This document shows positions 34,812 to 42,733 of a stretch of DNA of 64,000 nt, piece by piece. The notes beneath the pieces were generated by a model. The model did not search any database, was not told the origin of the DNA, and saw only the letters and a program-made list of their open reading frames with translations. The first letter of the stretch is position 1; every line of letters starts with the position of its first letter. The DNA lies in contig NZ_CP094527.1 in the NCBI RefSeq assembly GCF_022811725.1, positions 2,914,001-2,978,000 on the forward strand, written 5' to 3'. Position numbers and translations under genes: made by a program. This DNA comes from Mucilaginibacter sp. SMC90 (GTDB lineage: Bacteria; Bacteroidota; Bacteroidia; Sphingobacteriales; Sphingobacteriaceae).

Positions 34812-36380
34812 ATGATCAAAGAAATGAAAAAAACTATACTTAATATATTTACAATCACAGCGCTGGCAGCAGCAACTTTTAGCTCGTGCCGAAAGGATGT
34901 TTTAGATCGCACTTCACTATATCCTGCACTTAAACCCTCAAATCTGGACCTTAACGCCGATACCTGGAAACCGGTGTTGGTTACAGATTTTAGCACGCTG
35001 AATGTAGCTGCTCCTGATGCCTTGACATCGCCTGCTTACGTGGCCGATTTGAATGAGATCAAAGCATTACAGAAAAGCCTGAGCAGTGATCAACAGGCAA
35101 AAATTCAGTATTGGAGCGCTGGCTCCGTATTGAGATGGAATGAGATATTGCGCGAGCTTGTAGCCAAGCATAATTTGCCGCCATATCAAAATCCCGATGG
35201 TACCTATCCGGCACCAAACTCAGCCAACCCCTTTAATTATCCCGAGTTTCCGTTTTCAAACCCGCCTTATGCTGCACGTGCCTATGCTTATGTTAGCGCA
35301 GCGCAGTACGACGCGCTTATTGCTGCATGGCATTTTAAAAACACGTACAAACGTACCGCGCCATATAAAAATGACTCGGGTATAAAAGCGCTGATACCAG
35401 CTTCTGAATTGCCATCATATCCATGTGAAGATGCCGTTATTTCCGGCGCTACATCTGAGATTATGAAGTTATTATTTCCGGCAGATGTAGCTTATATTCA
35501 ACAAAAGGTTGATGAAGAAAGGCTATACAGGATCTCATCCGGAGCTAACACCCGTGGCGAGTTCACCGCAGGCGAATCATTAGGCAGGCAGGTAGCAGCA
35601 ATATTTGCCAACCGCGCCCGTAATGACCGTGCAGGCAAAGCAATTGGTACCCCCGATATTTGGAAGAACTTTGAAACCATCACAGCAGCCAAAGGCGAAC
35701 AATTTTGGGTGAGCCTGGAAACCCCCAAAAGGCCGCCAATGTTGCCGTTGTTTTCAAAAGTTCTTCCTTTTTTGTTTGATACGCTTACTGTAGTAGCTAT
35801 CAGGCCTCCGGCTCCATATGCAACCAACTCTCCCGAATTTAAAAAGGAAACGGAAGAGGTATTGTCGTTCAGTAAAGATCATAGCCGCGAACATGAAGAG
35901 TTGGTTGCTTTTTGGGCTGATGGTGTAGCTACTTATACACCTACTGGTCACTGGAACGCCATTGCTGCAGATGAATTTGTAAAACAAAACTACAGCGAGG
36001 TACGCTGGGCACGTAACTTAGCATTGCTGAACATGGCCGAAATGGACGCTGCTATTGTATGCTGGGATACCAAATATTTTTACTTTAACCAGCGCCCGTC
36101 GCAGGCTAACCCCAATATTAAAACTTTAACCGGGGTGCCTAACTTTCCTGCCTATACATCAGGCCACTCTAACTTTAGCGGAGCAGCGGCAACGGTATTA
36201 ACTTACTTGTTACCGGATAGGGGGAGCAAATTTACCGATATGGCACATGCGGCGGCTATGTCAAGGCTATACGGAGGTATACACTACCGCAGCGATTGCG
36301 AAGTTGGCCTTGTAACCGGCAATAAAGTTGGCCAGTACGCAGTTAACAGAGCTAAGGCCGATGGTGCCGACGCAAAATAA
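34812..36380 (+). CDS. Vanadium haloperoxidase / PAP2-superfamily lipoprotein
   Basis: A 522-residue lipoprotein: the signal ends in a lipobox TFSSC with the Cys near residue 26, reached from either the ATG at 34812 or the one at 34824. The C-terminal domain has the complete acid phosphatase/vanadium haloperoxidase site: K421 and R428 in KYFYFNQRP, SGH with H452, and R485 and H491 in SRLYGGIHYRSD. The all-helical length is that of vanadium-dependent chloroperoxidase relatives, not of short PAP2 lipid phosphatases. Whether it binds vanadate and oxidises halide or acts as a phosphatase is open. It lies between an outer-membrane barrel and a DoxX-like protein. Confidence 0.85.
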   Translation: MIKEMKKTILNIFTITALAAATFSSCRKDVLDRTSLYPALKPSNLDLNADTWKPVLVTDFSTLNVAAPDALTSPAYVADLNEIKALQKSLSSDQQAKIQYWSAGSVLRWNEILRELVAKHNLPPYQNPDGTYPAPNSANPFNYPEFPFSNPPYAARAYAYVSAAQYDALIAAWHFKNTYKRTAPYKNDSGIKALIPASELPSYPCEDAVISGATSEIMKLLFPADVAYIQQKVDEERLYRISSGANTRGEFTAGESLGRQVAAIFANRARNDRAGKAIGTPDIWKNFETITAAKGEQFWVSLETPKRPPMLPLFSKVLPFLFDTLTVVAIRPPAPYATNSPEFKKETEEVLSFSKDHSREHEELVAFWADGVATYTPTGHWNAIAADEFVKQNYSEVRWARNLALLNMAEMDAAIVCWDTKYFYFNQRPSQANPNIKTLTGVPNFPAYTSGHSNFSGAAATVLTYLLPDRGSKFTDMAHAAAMSRLYGGIHYRSDCEVGLVTGNKVGQYAVNRAKADGADAK

Positions 36381-36409
36381 CAGGATGTTGAATTGAGGAC
36401 GAATAAATA

Positions 36410-37225
36410 ATGCGCAGCTTAACAATCGATCAAAAAATATATTACACGCTCAGATTGGCAGCGGCCATGTGCTTTATCGGTCATGGTGCTTTTGGAATCA
36501 TCACCAAACAGATCTGGTGCAACTATTTCGGCGTTTTTGGGATAGGCAAGGAAATGGCCTATACCCTGATGCCTTATGTAGGTACCGTTGATATTTTGAT
36601 GGGGATTTCTATGCTGGTTTATCCAACCCGCGCTATAGCCGCGTGGCTGGTGGTTTGGGGATTGGCTACTGCATCTATGCGACCATTGTCGGGCGAGCCT
36701 TTTGCCGAGTTTATTGAACGTGCGGGGAATTATGGAGCTCCGTTTGTTTTGCTGTTAATGCAGGGCGGTTTCAAAATCGACAAAAAACAATGGTTTGCAC
36801 GTATGGACGATAATGTTATTATCAATGCCGATATTTTAGCCAAAGTTATTACTTGGCTAAGGGTATTTGCATTTATGTTGTTGATTGGCCATGGTTGGCT
36901 TAACCTCATTCAGAAACAAGGATTGTTGAACCAGTATCACGCACTTGGTTTTGCTGATCCGGCAAAAATGGCGCAGATAGTTGGTTTGTTTGAGGTGTTG
37001 GCTGCGCTAATGGTACTTATTCGTCCCTTTAAAAATATACTCCTCGTTTTTATCATATGGAAAATATCCAGCGAGCTCTTCTATCCCAAATATGAAATGT
37101 TTGAGTGGATAGAGCGCGGTGGGAGCTATGGCGTACTGCTGGCCCTTTGGTTTGCAGTTAAAAAAGCACCCGCTGGATCTATACTTTGGCCTTTTAAAAA
37201 AGCACCGCATTTAAAAGTAAGTTAA
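36410..37225 (+). CDS. DoxX-like integral membrane protein with internal duplication
   Basis: A 271-residue membrane protein with about eight hydrophobic segments in two similar halves: FIGHGAFGIITKQ near residue 22 mirrors LIGHGWLNLIQKQ near residue 157, and FAEFIERAGNYGAPFVLL mirrors MFEWIERGGSYGVLLAL. Each half resembles a four-helix DoxX/DoxD unit, a family tied to quinone or thiol redox. It follows the haloperoxidase-like gene by 29 bp. A role in feeding or removing electrons at that enzyme is a guess from position only. Confidence 0.75.
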   Translation: MRSLTIDQKIYYTLRLAAAMCFIGHGAFGIITKQIWCNYFGVFGIGKEMAYTLMPYVGTVDILMGISMLVYPTRAIAAWLVVWGLATASMRPLSGEPFAEFIERAGNYGAPFVLLLMQGGFKIDKKQWFARMDDNVIINADILAKVITWLRVFAFMLLIGHGWLNLIQKQGLLNQYHALGFADPAKMAQIVGLFEVLAALMVLIRPFKNILLVFIIWKISSELFYPKYEMFEWIERGGSYGVLLALWFAVKKAPAGSILWPFKKAPHLKVS

Positions 37226-37334
37226 GCCATTAAAAACATATAACAATTATTGAACAGGGGCCTGATATGTCCTTGTTTGTCTAAACTATTATCTGAACAA
37301 TCGCAAAATGCTAAAAAATACCAAACCCAATACT

Positions 37335-38414
37335 ATGAAAAACTTTACTTTGAAACTTCTTTGCACTACCGCAATCGTCATATGTACTACCTATGCAAAA
37401 GTAAATGCACAGGGCTGTGTAGCCATCAAAGCCGATGGCCCGTTCAGCAACATGGAGCATACTACGCAGGATACCTTAAACAAAGGCTGGGAACTTACCG
37501 CATCGTGGCGCTATTTTAAATCGTTTCGCCACTTTAAGGGCACTGATGAACAAAAACAACGCCAGGTAATAGGTAATGAGGTAATTAACCACCAGCATAC
37601 TATTGATATCAACCTCACACGTAATTTTAACCAGTATTGGTCAGTTTCAGTTGGTATACCATATCTGGTAAATACCCGCTCGTCATTATATGAGCATGGC
37701 GGTAAAGAACGTCATAAATCATATTCAGAAGGTATCGGCGATTCACGTATCATTGTTAACCGCTGGTTGTTTGATAGTCGTAAAAGCAATGGTAATATTC
37801 AGGTTGGCTTAGGTATTAAGTTACCTACCGGCGATTTTAATTATAAATCCCATTTTTATAATGTGATCCCATCCGAGCGTCCTGTTGATCAATCTATCCA
37901 GTTGGGTGATGGCGGCGTTGGCATTATTGCCGAAGCAAATGGCTACCTGGGCTTTGGCAGCGGATTTAGTGGCTATGGTAATTTATATTACATGAGCAAT
38001 CCGCGCAATACTAACGGTACGCGCACATATCGCGAAACATTGAGCGCAACGCTTGCTAATGAAGCTATTTCGAGCGTGCCTGATCAGTATTTGGCCCGTT
38101 TAGGCGTTAACTATACCATAGCCAACGCATTCACTATATCTGCAGGTGGCCGTATTGAAGGTATTCCCGTTCATGACCTTATTGGCAAAAGCGACGCTTT
38201 TCGTCGTCCGGGATATATCATTTCTGCAGAGCCGTCATTGAGCTATGCATTTAAAAGGATGAATATTTTTGCCAGTGTACCAATCGCCCTTAAACGTGAT
38301 CGTACACAAAGCGTTACCGATAAAGAAAACTCGATAGCTACCGGTACCTATGTTATAGGTGATGCTGCATTTGCAGATTATGCTATCAATTTTGGTGTGT
38401 CGTTTAAATTTTGA
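37335..38414 (+). CDS. Outer-membrane beta-barrel protein, transporter-like
   Basis: About 359 residues from the ATG at 37335, chosen because it leads straight into a signal peptide (MKNFTLKLLCTTAIVIC, cleavage near VNAQ); an ATG at 37308 would add nine polar residues. The mature protein has repeated amphipathic strands (WSVSVGIPYLVNTRSSL, IQVGLGIKLPTGDF) and ends in INFGVSFKF, a canonical barrel terminus with a final Phe. It has the same general style as the barrel at 33861, so the operon carries two outer-membrane proteins around the haloperoxidase-like enzyme. Substrate unknown. Confidence 0.75.
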   Translation: MKNFTLKLLCTTAIVICTTYAKVNAQGCVAIKADGPFSNMEHTTQDTLNKGWELTASWRYFKSFRHFKGTDEQKQRQVIGNEVINHQHTIDINLTRNFNQYWSVSVGIPYLVNTRSSLYEHGGKERHKSYSEGIGDSRIIVNRWLFDSRKSNGNIQVGLGIKLPTGDFNYKSHFYNVIPSERPVDQSIQLGDGGVGIIAEANGYLGFGSGFSGYGNLYYMSNPRNTNGTRTYRETLSATLANEAISSVPDQYLARLGVNYTIANAFTISAGGRIEGIPVHDLIGKSDAFRRPGYIISAEPSLSYAFKRMNIFASVPIALKRDRTQSVTDKENSIATGTYVIGDAAFADYAINFGVSFKF

Positions 38415-38444
38415 GATTATATATTCTACTTAGTTGATTTGGTT

Positions 38445-38475
38445 AAAGCCGGGAGTGAGATCCCCGGCTTTTTTT
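38445..38475 (+). terminator. Terminator after the haloperoxidase operon
   Basis: A 9-bp GC-rich stem (AAGCCGGG against CCCGGCTT) followed by seven T, 30 bases after the stop of the second barrel gene. Confidence 0.85.
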
Positions 38476-38669
38476 ATTAAACACTAATTCTCACAAATTG
38501 AATCGGATTTGCACTAAACATGCTGTTTGAGTAGCAATTTTAAGTACGGTTTTTTGAATTTTAGCTATTGAAATTCGTGTAATTCAAATAAATTCTCCCC
38601 GGCTTACAGCATTCGTGCAAAAATATTTTTTTTGATACTTTTTTACTTAAAAACAATAGTTTTACGTTC

Positions 38670-39134
38670 ATGAACACTCCCGAAGAAAACTTTGCAGCGT
38701 TAGGTTTAAACCTGCCGCCTGCCCCAAAACCGCTTGGCGTTTATAAACCATGTTTAGTTGATGGTAAATACCTTTATCTGTCGGGCCATGGCCCTGTACA
38801 GGATGATGCATCGCTAATAATCGGTCGCGTTGGCGACACCGTAAGCCAGGAAGATGGTAAACTTGCAGCACAACAGGTAGGTTTAACTATGTTAGCTACA
38901 ATTAAAGCAAACATTGGCAGTTTTAATAAAATTAAGCGTGTTATCAAAGTATTGGGTATGGTAAACTGCACACCTGAATTTGAAAAGCACCCTTTCATTA
39001 TTAACGGCGCGAGCGAACTATTTGCTAAAATTTGGGGCGAAGAGAATGGTATAGGCGTACGCAGTGCGGTAGGTATGGGATCATTACCTGATAATATCCC
39101 GGTTGAGATTGAAGCGCTATTTGAATTAGAATAG
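38670..39134 (+). CDS. RidA family protein
   Basis: A 154-residue RidA/YjgF-type protein. Family marks are GKYLYLSGHGPVQDD, GKLAAQQVGLTMLATIKA and a C-terminal VEIEALFEL. Classical RidA hydrolyses reactive enamines/imines such as 2-aminoacrylate made by PLP enzymes; the Arg of RidA proper is matched by GIGVRSAVGM near residue 130. It is about 25 residues longer than RidA and resembles the subgroup often placed beside amino-acid PLP enzymes. The next genes encode a D-threonine aldolase-like PLP enzyme and a dipeptidase, which fits imine detoxification in that pathway. Confidence 0.88.
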   Translation: MNTPEENFAALGLNLPPAPKPLGVYKPCLVDGKYLYLSGHGPVQDDASLIIGRVGDTVSQEDGKLAAQQVGLTMLATIKANIGSFNKIKRVIKVLGMVNCTPEFEKHPFIINGASELFAKIWGEENGIGVRSAVGMGSLPDNIPVEIEALFELE

Positions 39135-39152
39135 ATCCGTAATCCTTATTCT

Positions 39153-39240
39153 GCAGAGGCGCATTACATGTGCCTCTCGCTTGCAAAGCCACATTCCAGG
39201 TGGCTCTGTATATTTGGAGACGTATGTGATGCGTCACTAC
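39153..39240. repeat. Palindromic repeat, GCATCACATGCGTC family, copy B (degraded)
   Basis: Left arm 39153-39180 and right arm 39216-39240 resemble those of the copy at 29258-29358 but with several mismatches. It fills the gap between ridA and the D-threonine aldolase-like gene. Confidence 0.7.
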
Positions 39241-39260
39241 CTATAAAAAATATATAAACC

Positions 39261-40373
39261 ATGACCCCTAACTGGTATATTATAAACGATATCGACAAGT
39301 TGGACACCCCGGCGCTGGTGGTTTATCCCGACAGGGTTAAAACAAACATAGCTACGCTTACCGGCATGATCGATGATGTTGCCCGTTTGCGCCCGCATGT
39401 TAAAACCTACAAGAATGCTGAGGTTACGGGTTTGTTGTTAGCAGCAGGCATCCGGAAGTTTAAATGTGCTACCATTGCCGAAGCAGAACTCCTGGCCATG
39501 AGCAAAGCGCCCGATGTTTTGTTGGCTTACCAACCCGAAGGCCCAAAACTGCACCGTTTTATCAGGCTCGTCCATGCCTATCCGCAAACTCATTTTTCTT
39601 GTTTGGTTGATAATTCATCATCGGCAACGGAGATCTCTGAGGCCGCGCTAAGGTTTAAAACCAATATCGATGTGTATCTTGATATGAATGTCGGCATGAA
39701 CCGCACAGGTATAGCACCTGGGTTTGATGCCCTGCAGCTTTATATGGATTGTGGGGTGTTGCCGGGTATAAATCCGGTTGGCTTGCATGCCTATGACGGC
39801 CACATTCATGATGTTGACCTGCAGAAACGGGCCGACAGGTGCAATTTTGCGTTTGATCCGGTAATGAAACTCCAGCAAACCATAAAAAGTAAAGGCTATC
39901 CAGAACCGGTTATTGTTGCCGGCGGTTCGCCTACTTTTCCAATTCACGCCAGGCGTAAATACGTTGAATGCAGTCCCGGTACTTTCGTTTACTGGGATAA
40001 AGGTTACCAGATGGGCATGCCCGAGCAGGATTTTTTACCTGCAGCATTGGTAGTTACAAGGGTAATATCGCTGCCGGCTGCAACAAAGCTTTGTTTGGAT
40101 GTTGGTCATAAGTCGATATCTGCCGAGAACGAATTGAGCAAACGTATTTACTTTTTAAACGCTCCGGAGCTTTACCCTGTAAGTCAAAGCGAGGAACATT
40201 TAGTGGTGGAGGCCGGTGCTAACCATAAATATAAAGTGGGCGATGTGTTCTATGGTATTCCGCATCATGTTTGTCCTACGGTAGCGCTGTATGAGCGTGT
40301 TTACACTATAGAAAAAGAAAATATTAGCGGCGAATGGCTTAACAAAGCCCGCGACCGCAAGATCACTATTTAA
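39261..40373 (+). CDS. D-threonine aldolase-like PLP enzyme (D-TA family)
   Basis: A 370-residue fold-type III PLP enzyme. The PLP lysine is expected in RPHVKTYKN near residue 47; YLDMNVGMNRTG, VGLHAYDGHIH and the late PHHVCPTV with HxC-type metal ligands are typical of the D-threonine aldolase / D-serine dehydratase family. Such enzymes split D-3-hydroxy amino acids to glycine and an aldehyde, or deaminate D-serine to pyruvate. Only 12 bp separate it from the dipeptidase. With RidA it forms a D-amino-acid handling group. Aldolase or dehydratase cannot be told apart by eye. Confidence 0.88.
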   Translation: MTPNWYIINDIDKLDTPALVVYPDRVKTNIATLTGMIDDVARLRPHVKTYKNAEVTGLLLAAGIRKFKCATIAEAELLAMSKAPDVLLAYQPEGPKLHRFIRLVHAYPQTHFSCLVDNSSSATEISEAALRFKTNIDVYLDMNVGMNRTGIAPGFDALQLYMDCGVLPGINPVGLHAYDGHIHDVDLQKRADRCNFAFDPVMKLQQTIKSKGYPEPVIVAGGSPTFPIHARRKYVECSPGTFVYWDKGYQMGMPEQDFLPAALVVTRVISLPAATKLCLDVGHKSISAENELSKRIYFLNAPELYPVSQSEEHLVVEAGANHKYKVGDVFYGIPHHVCPTVALYERVYTIEKENISGEWLNKARDRKITI

Positions 40374-40385
40374 TAGCCAAATAAT

Positions 40386-41456
40386 ATGTTTGTTGTAGAT
40401 GCTCATTTGGATTTAAGCATGAATGCCCTTGAGTGGAACCGCGACCTTACGCGCCCGCTTGCCGAAGTAAATAAACGCGAAGATGGTTTAACTGATAAAC
40501 CTGACCGAGCCAAAGCTGTTGTTACCTTGCCCGAATTGCGTAAAGGAAATATTGGCCTGGTGGTAGCTACACAAATAGGGCGTTACGTAGCACCTGATAA
40601 TCCTTTGCCGGGCTGGCACTCGCCGGAACAGGCCTGGGCCCAAACCCAGGGACAGGTAGCCTGGTACAAAGCCATGGAAGATGCCGGGGAAATGGTGCAG
40701 GTGAACGATCTGGCATCTCTTGAAAAACATCTTCAATTTTGGAATGACGGTACACCGACCGAGAAGAAACCGGTAGGGTATATTTTAAGTTTGGAAGGGG
40801 CTGATTCGATAGTAACTGTTAAGCACCTGGAACGGGCCTATAACTATGGCCTGAGGGCTGTGGGCCCGGCACATTATGGCCCTGGCAGGTATGCTCAGGG
40901 TACCGATGCTACCGGCTATATGGGCCCCAGGGGGCATGAACTGCTTAAGGAAATGGAGCGCCTGAATATCATTTTAGATGCTACCCACCTTTGCGACGAT
41001 AGTTTTTGGGAGGCACTTGATCATTTTAACGGCCACGTTTGGGCCAGTCATAACAATTGCCGTGCGCTGGTAAACCATAACCGGCAGTTTAGCGATGAAA
41101 TGATTAAAGTATTGATTGACCGCGGAGCGGTGATTGGCGCTGCTCTTGATGCCTGGATGATGGTACCGGGTTGGGTGAGGGGAGTATCCACACCCAAAGG
41201 AATGAACTGCAATATGGAAGTTATGGTTGATCATATCGATCATATTTGTCAGATAGCCGGCAACGCCCTGCATGTAGGCATGGGTACCGATTTGGATGGC
41301 GCTTTCGGTAGGGAACAATGCCCTTATGATCTGGAAACCATTGCCGATCTTCAAAACGTTCCTGATCTGCTAAAAAAACGCGGTTATACCGATGAGGATA
41401 TCCAAAATATGATGCACGGCAACTGGCTGCGGTTTTTAAGGAGTGCCTGGGCATAA
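40386..41456 (+). CDS. M19 membrane-dipeptidase-like zinc enzyme
   Basis: A 356-residue amidohydrolase-fold protein of family M19. The first metal pair is in VDAHLDLSM near residue 4 (His-x-Asp), a bridging Glu in SLEGADS near 139, later ligands in LDATHLCDDSFW near 199 and WASHNNCR near 220, and GMGTDLDGAFG near 299. There is no signal peptide, so it is cytoplasmic. Bacterial M19 enzymes prefer dipeptides with a D-residue at the C-terminal side. Coupled to the D-threonine aldolase-like gene and RidA, it may release D-amino acids for cleavage. Confidence 0.9.
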   Translation: MFVVDAHLDLSMNALEWNRDLTRPLAEVNKREDGLTDKPDRAKAVVTLPELRKGNIGLVVATQIGRYVAPDNPLPGWHSPEQAWAQTQGQVAWYKAMEDAGEMVQVNDLASLEKHLQFWNDGTPTEKKPVGYILSLEGADSIVTVKHLERAYNYGLRAVGPAHYGPGRYAQGTDATGYMGPRGHELLKEMERLNIILDATHLCDDSFWEALDHFNGHVWASHNNCRALVNHNRQFSDEMIKVLIDRGAVIGAALDAWMMVPGWVRGVSTPKGMNCNMEVMVDHIDHICQIAGNALHVGMGTDLDGAFGREQCPYDLETIADLQNVPDLLKKRGYTDEDIQNMMHGNWLRFLRSAWA

Positions 41457-41522
41457 GTTCAGTTTGCAGTTTTTGGTTTGCAGTGGGCCGCAGTCTTTCC
41501 ACAGAGAATGACAAAGCGGTGA

Positions 41523-41555
41523 AGACTTACGAAGTTTTAAAAACTTCGTAAGTCT
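41523..41555. repeat. Perfect 16-bp-arm palindrome
   Basis: Arms 41523-41538 and 41540-41555 are complementary over 16 bp with a one-base centre. It lies 67 bp after the dipeptidase stop. It may act as a terminator-like hairpin, though it has no T-tract; the same stretch is followed by a repeat of another family. Confidence 0.7.
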
Positions 41556-41567
41556 GGATTCTTAAGC

Positions 41568-41599
41568 TGGTCGAAGTTTAGTGATAGCGTAACATCGAT
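41568..41599 (-). repeat. Copy of the 26-39 bp GAAGTTACGCTATCG repeat
   Basis: Reverse-oriented, slightly diverged copy of the unit that is tandemly repeated at 42313-42429. Confidence 0.75.
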
Positions 41600-41641
41600 C
41601 AGGAATCGGGTTTTTGACCAATCATCTTTCATTGGTATTTT

Positions 41642-42140
41642 ATGAGAAAACTTTTCCTGCTGATTCTTGCTGTAGTATTTGTTAGCTGCAATAAGCTTAC
41701 ACCAGCCGGATTCTGGAAAAATTTTGACACCGATCATATCATTGAAAACAGCAGCGACCAGGGACCGCGGGGGTGGACACCGTACTATTACATGGAAAAA
41801 TCAAACCAATATTTATAATGGTGCAGATGTAATCGGATTTGCCGAAAGTAACGGCTGGAAGTTATCAAATACAGAAATTATTGATACGCTTGCAGATAAA
41901 AATGTCTCTATAAAAAATGGAGGTAATAAATTACCGGAAGATGCGGATTTGGCTATTTATGGAGGTAACACTGACGGCGATTTAAGATTTTCGGGTTGTG
42001 TTAATGGCGGCTGCACGTTATATGAGTTTGATTCGGGTTGGACGAAGGTAGAGGAGGATGAAACAATAAGCGCAAAAGGCTATATATTAATCAGTGCCAA
42101 TAGAACCCGGATGGCAATGTTTCATTCGTGGGGTGAATAG
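41642..42140 (+). pseudogene. Frameshifted small lipoprotein gene
   Basis: Read from the ATG at 41642, the product opens with a lipoprotein signal (MRKLFLLILAVVFVSCNK; lipobox Cys at residue 16) but stops after 58 residues at 41816-41818. The long downstream frame (offset by +1) continues from the same point to a stop at 42138 with natural-looking sequence (WKNQTNIYNGADVIGFAES, SGCVNGGCTLYEFD). Removing one G from the G5 run near 41768-41772 joins the two into about 165 residues. So it is either a real inactivating or phase-variable frameshift or an assembly error. Family unknown; the intact protein would be a secreted lipid-anchored protein. Confidence 0.7.
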
Positions 42141-42178
42141 TTGTGAGTCCGCAAGTAGGAGGTCCGACAGTCTTAAGC

Positions 42179-42211
42179 TGGTCGAAGTTTAGCGGTAGCG
42201 TAACTTCGACC
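42179..42211 (-). repeat. Copy of the GAAGTTACGCTATCG repeat
   Basis: Second reverse-oriented copy, preceded by the same TCTTAAGC bases as the copy at 41568. Confidence 0.75.
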
Positions 42212-42312
42212 TAAAAACCGTGGAAGCATCCTGCTTCCGTATCAGGGTTGTAAGCTAATTGATGCCAATCGTCATCGGGTATCTCGGTTAAGCTTTCAGC
42301 TTAACCGATTTT

Positions 42313-42429
42313 GGGACGAAGTTACGCTATCGCTAAACTTCAACCAGGAATGGGACGAAGTTACGCTATCGCTAAACTTCAACCAGGAATGGGACGAAGT
42401 TACGCTATCGCTAAACTTCGACCAGGAAT
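42313..42429 (+). repeat. Three tandem 39-bp repeats
   Basis: Units at 42313-42351, 42352-42390 and 42391-42429 are near-identical direct repeats with no spacer; the last has one changed base (CGACC for CAACC). The core is the inverse of the copies at 41568 and 42179. No open frame covers them. Confidence 0.9.
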
Positions 42430-42442
42430 GAGCGTTAGGCTT

Positions 42443-42522
42443 AGCGGATACCGGCCCGGATCGTAAGGCCTGCAGGCGTATGAGCGGATAGCCCGCCCGT
42501 TAGCTAACGGGAACGCCCATAT
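42443..42522 (+). repeat. 80-bp intergenic repeat, copy 1
   Basis: Matches 46072-46152 in the same orientation with few differences. It ends with a 16-bp perfect palindrome CCCGTTAGCTAACGGG. The stretch 42141-42733 holds only this and the GAAGTTACG repeats; I see no gene there. Confidence 0.88.
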
Positions 42523-42733
42523 TACATAAGTGCTTAATATTTTGAAAGACAAAATATCCCTACCGAGCTACTTTTTGTACTCACTATAGCTAAACGAATA
42601 AACAACGTTCAAATCCAGCCTATTATTCATAATATGGTAAAACAAACCTTACGTTAACGTATTTTTAACTAATTAAATCTACTTTGCAAAACGCTTACCT
42701 TAAATGGGGATAGTGTAAATTGCCATCTATACT

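Noticed and set aside
36410..37225. DoxX-like protein as a known thiosulfate:quinone oxidoreductase subunit
   Set aside because: It lacks the DoxA partner and the similarity is to the fold only, so no function is claimed.
38631..38664. Bacteroidota -33/-7 promoter for ridA (TTTG and TAGTTTTA)
   Set aside because: The -7 element would end five bases before the start codon, leaving no leader, and the spacing is 22 bp.
42313..42429. CRISPR array from the three 39-bp repeats
   Set aside because: Repeats are directly joined with no spacers and no cas genes are nearby.
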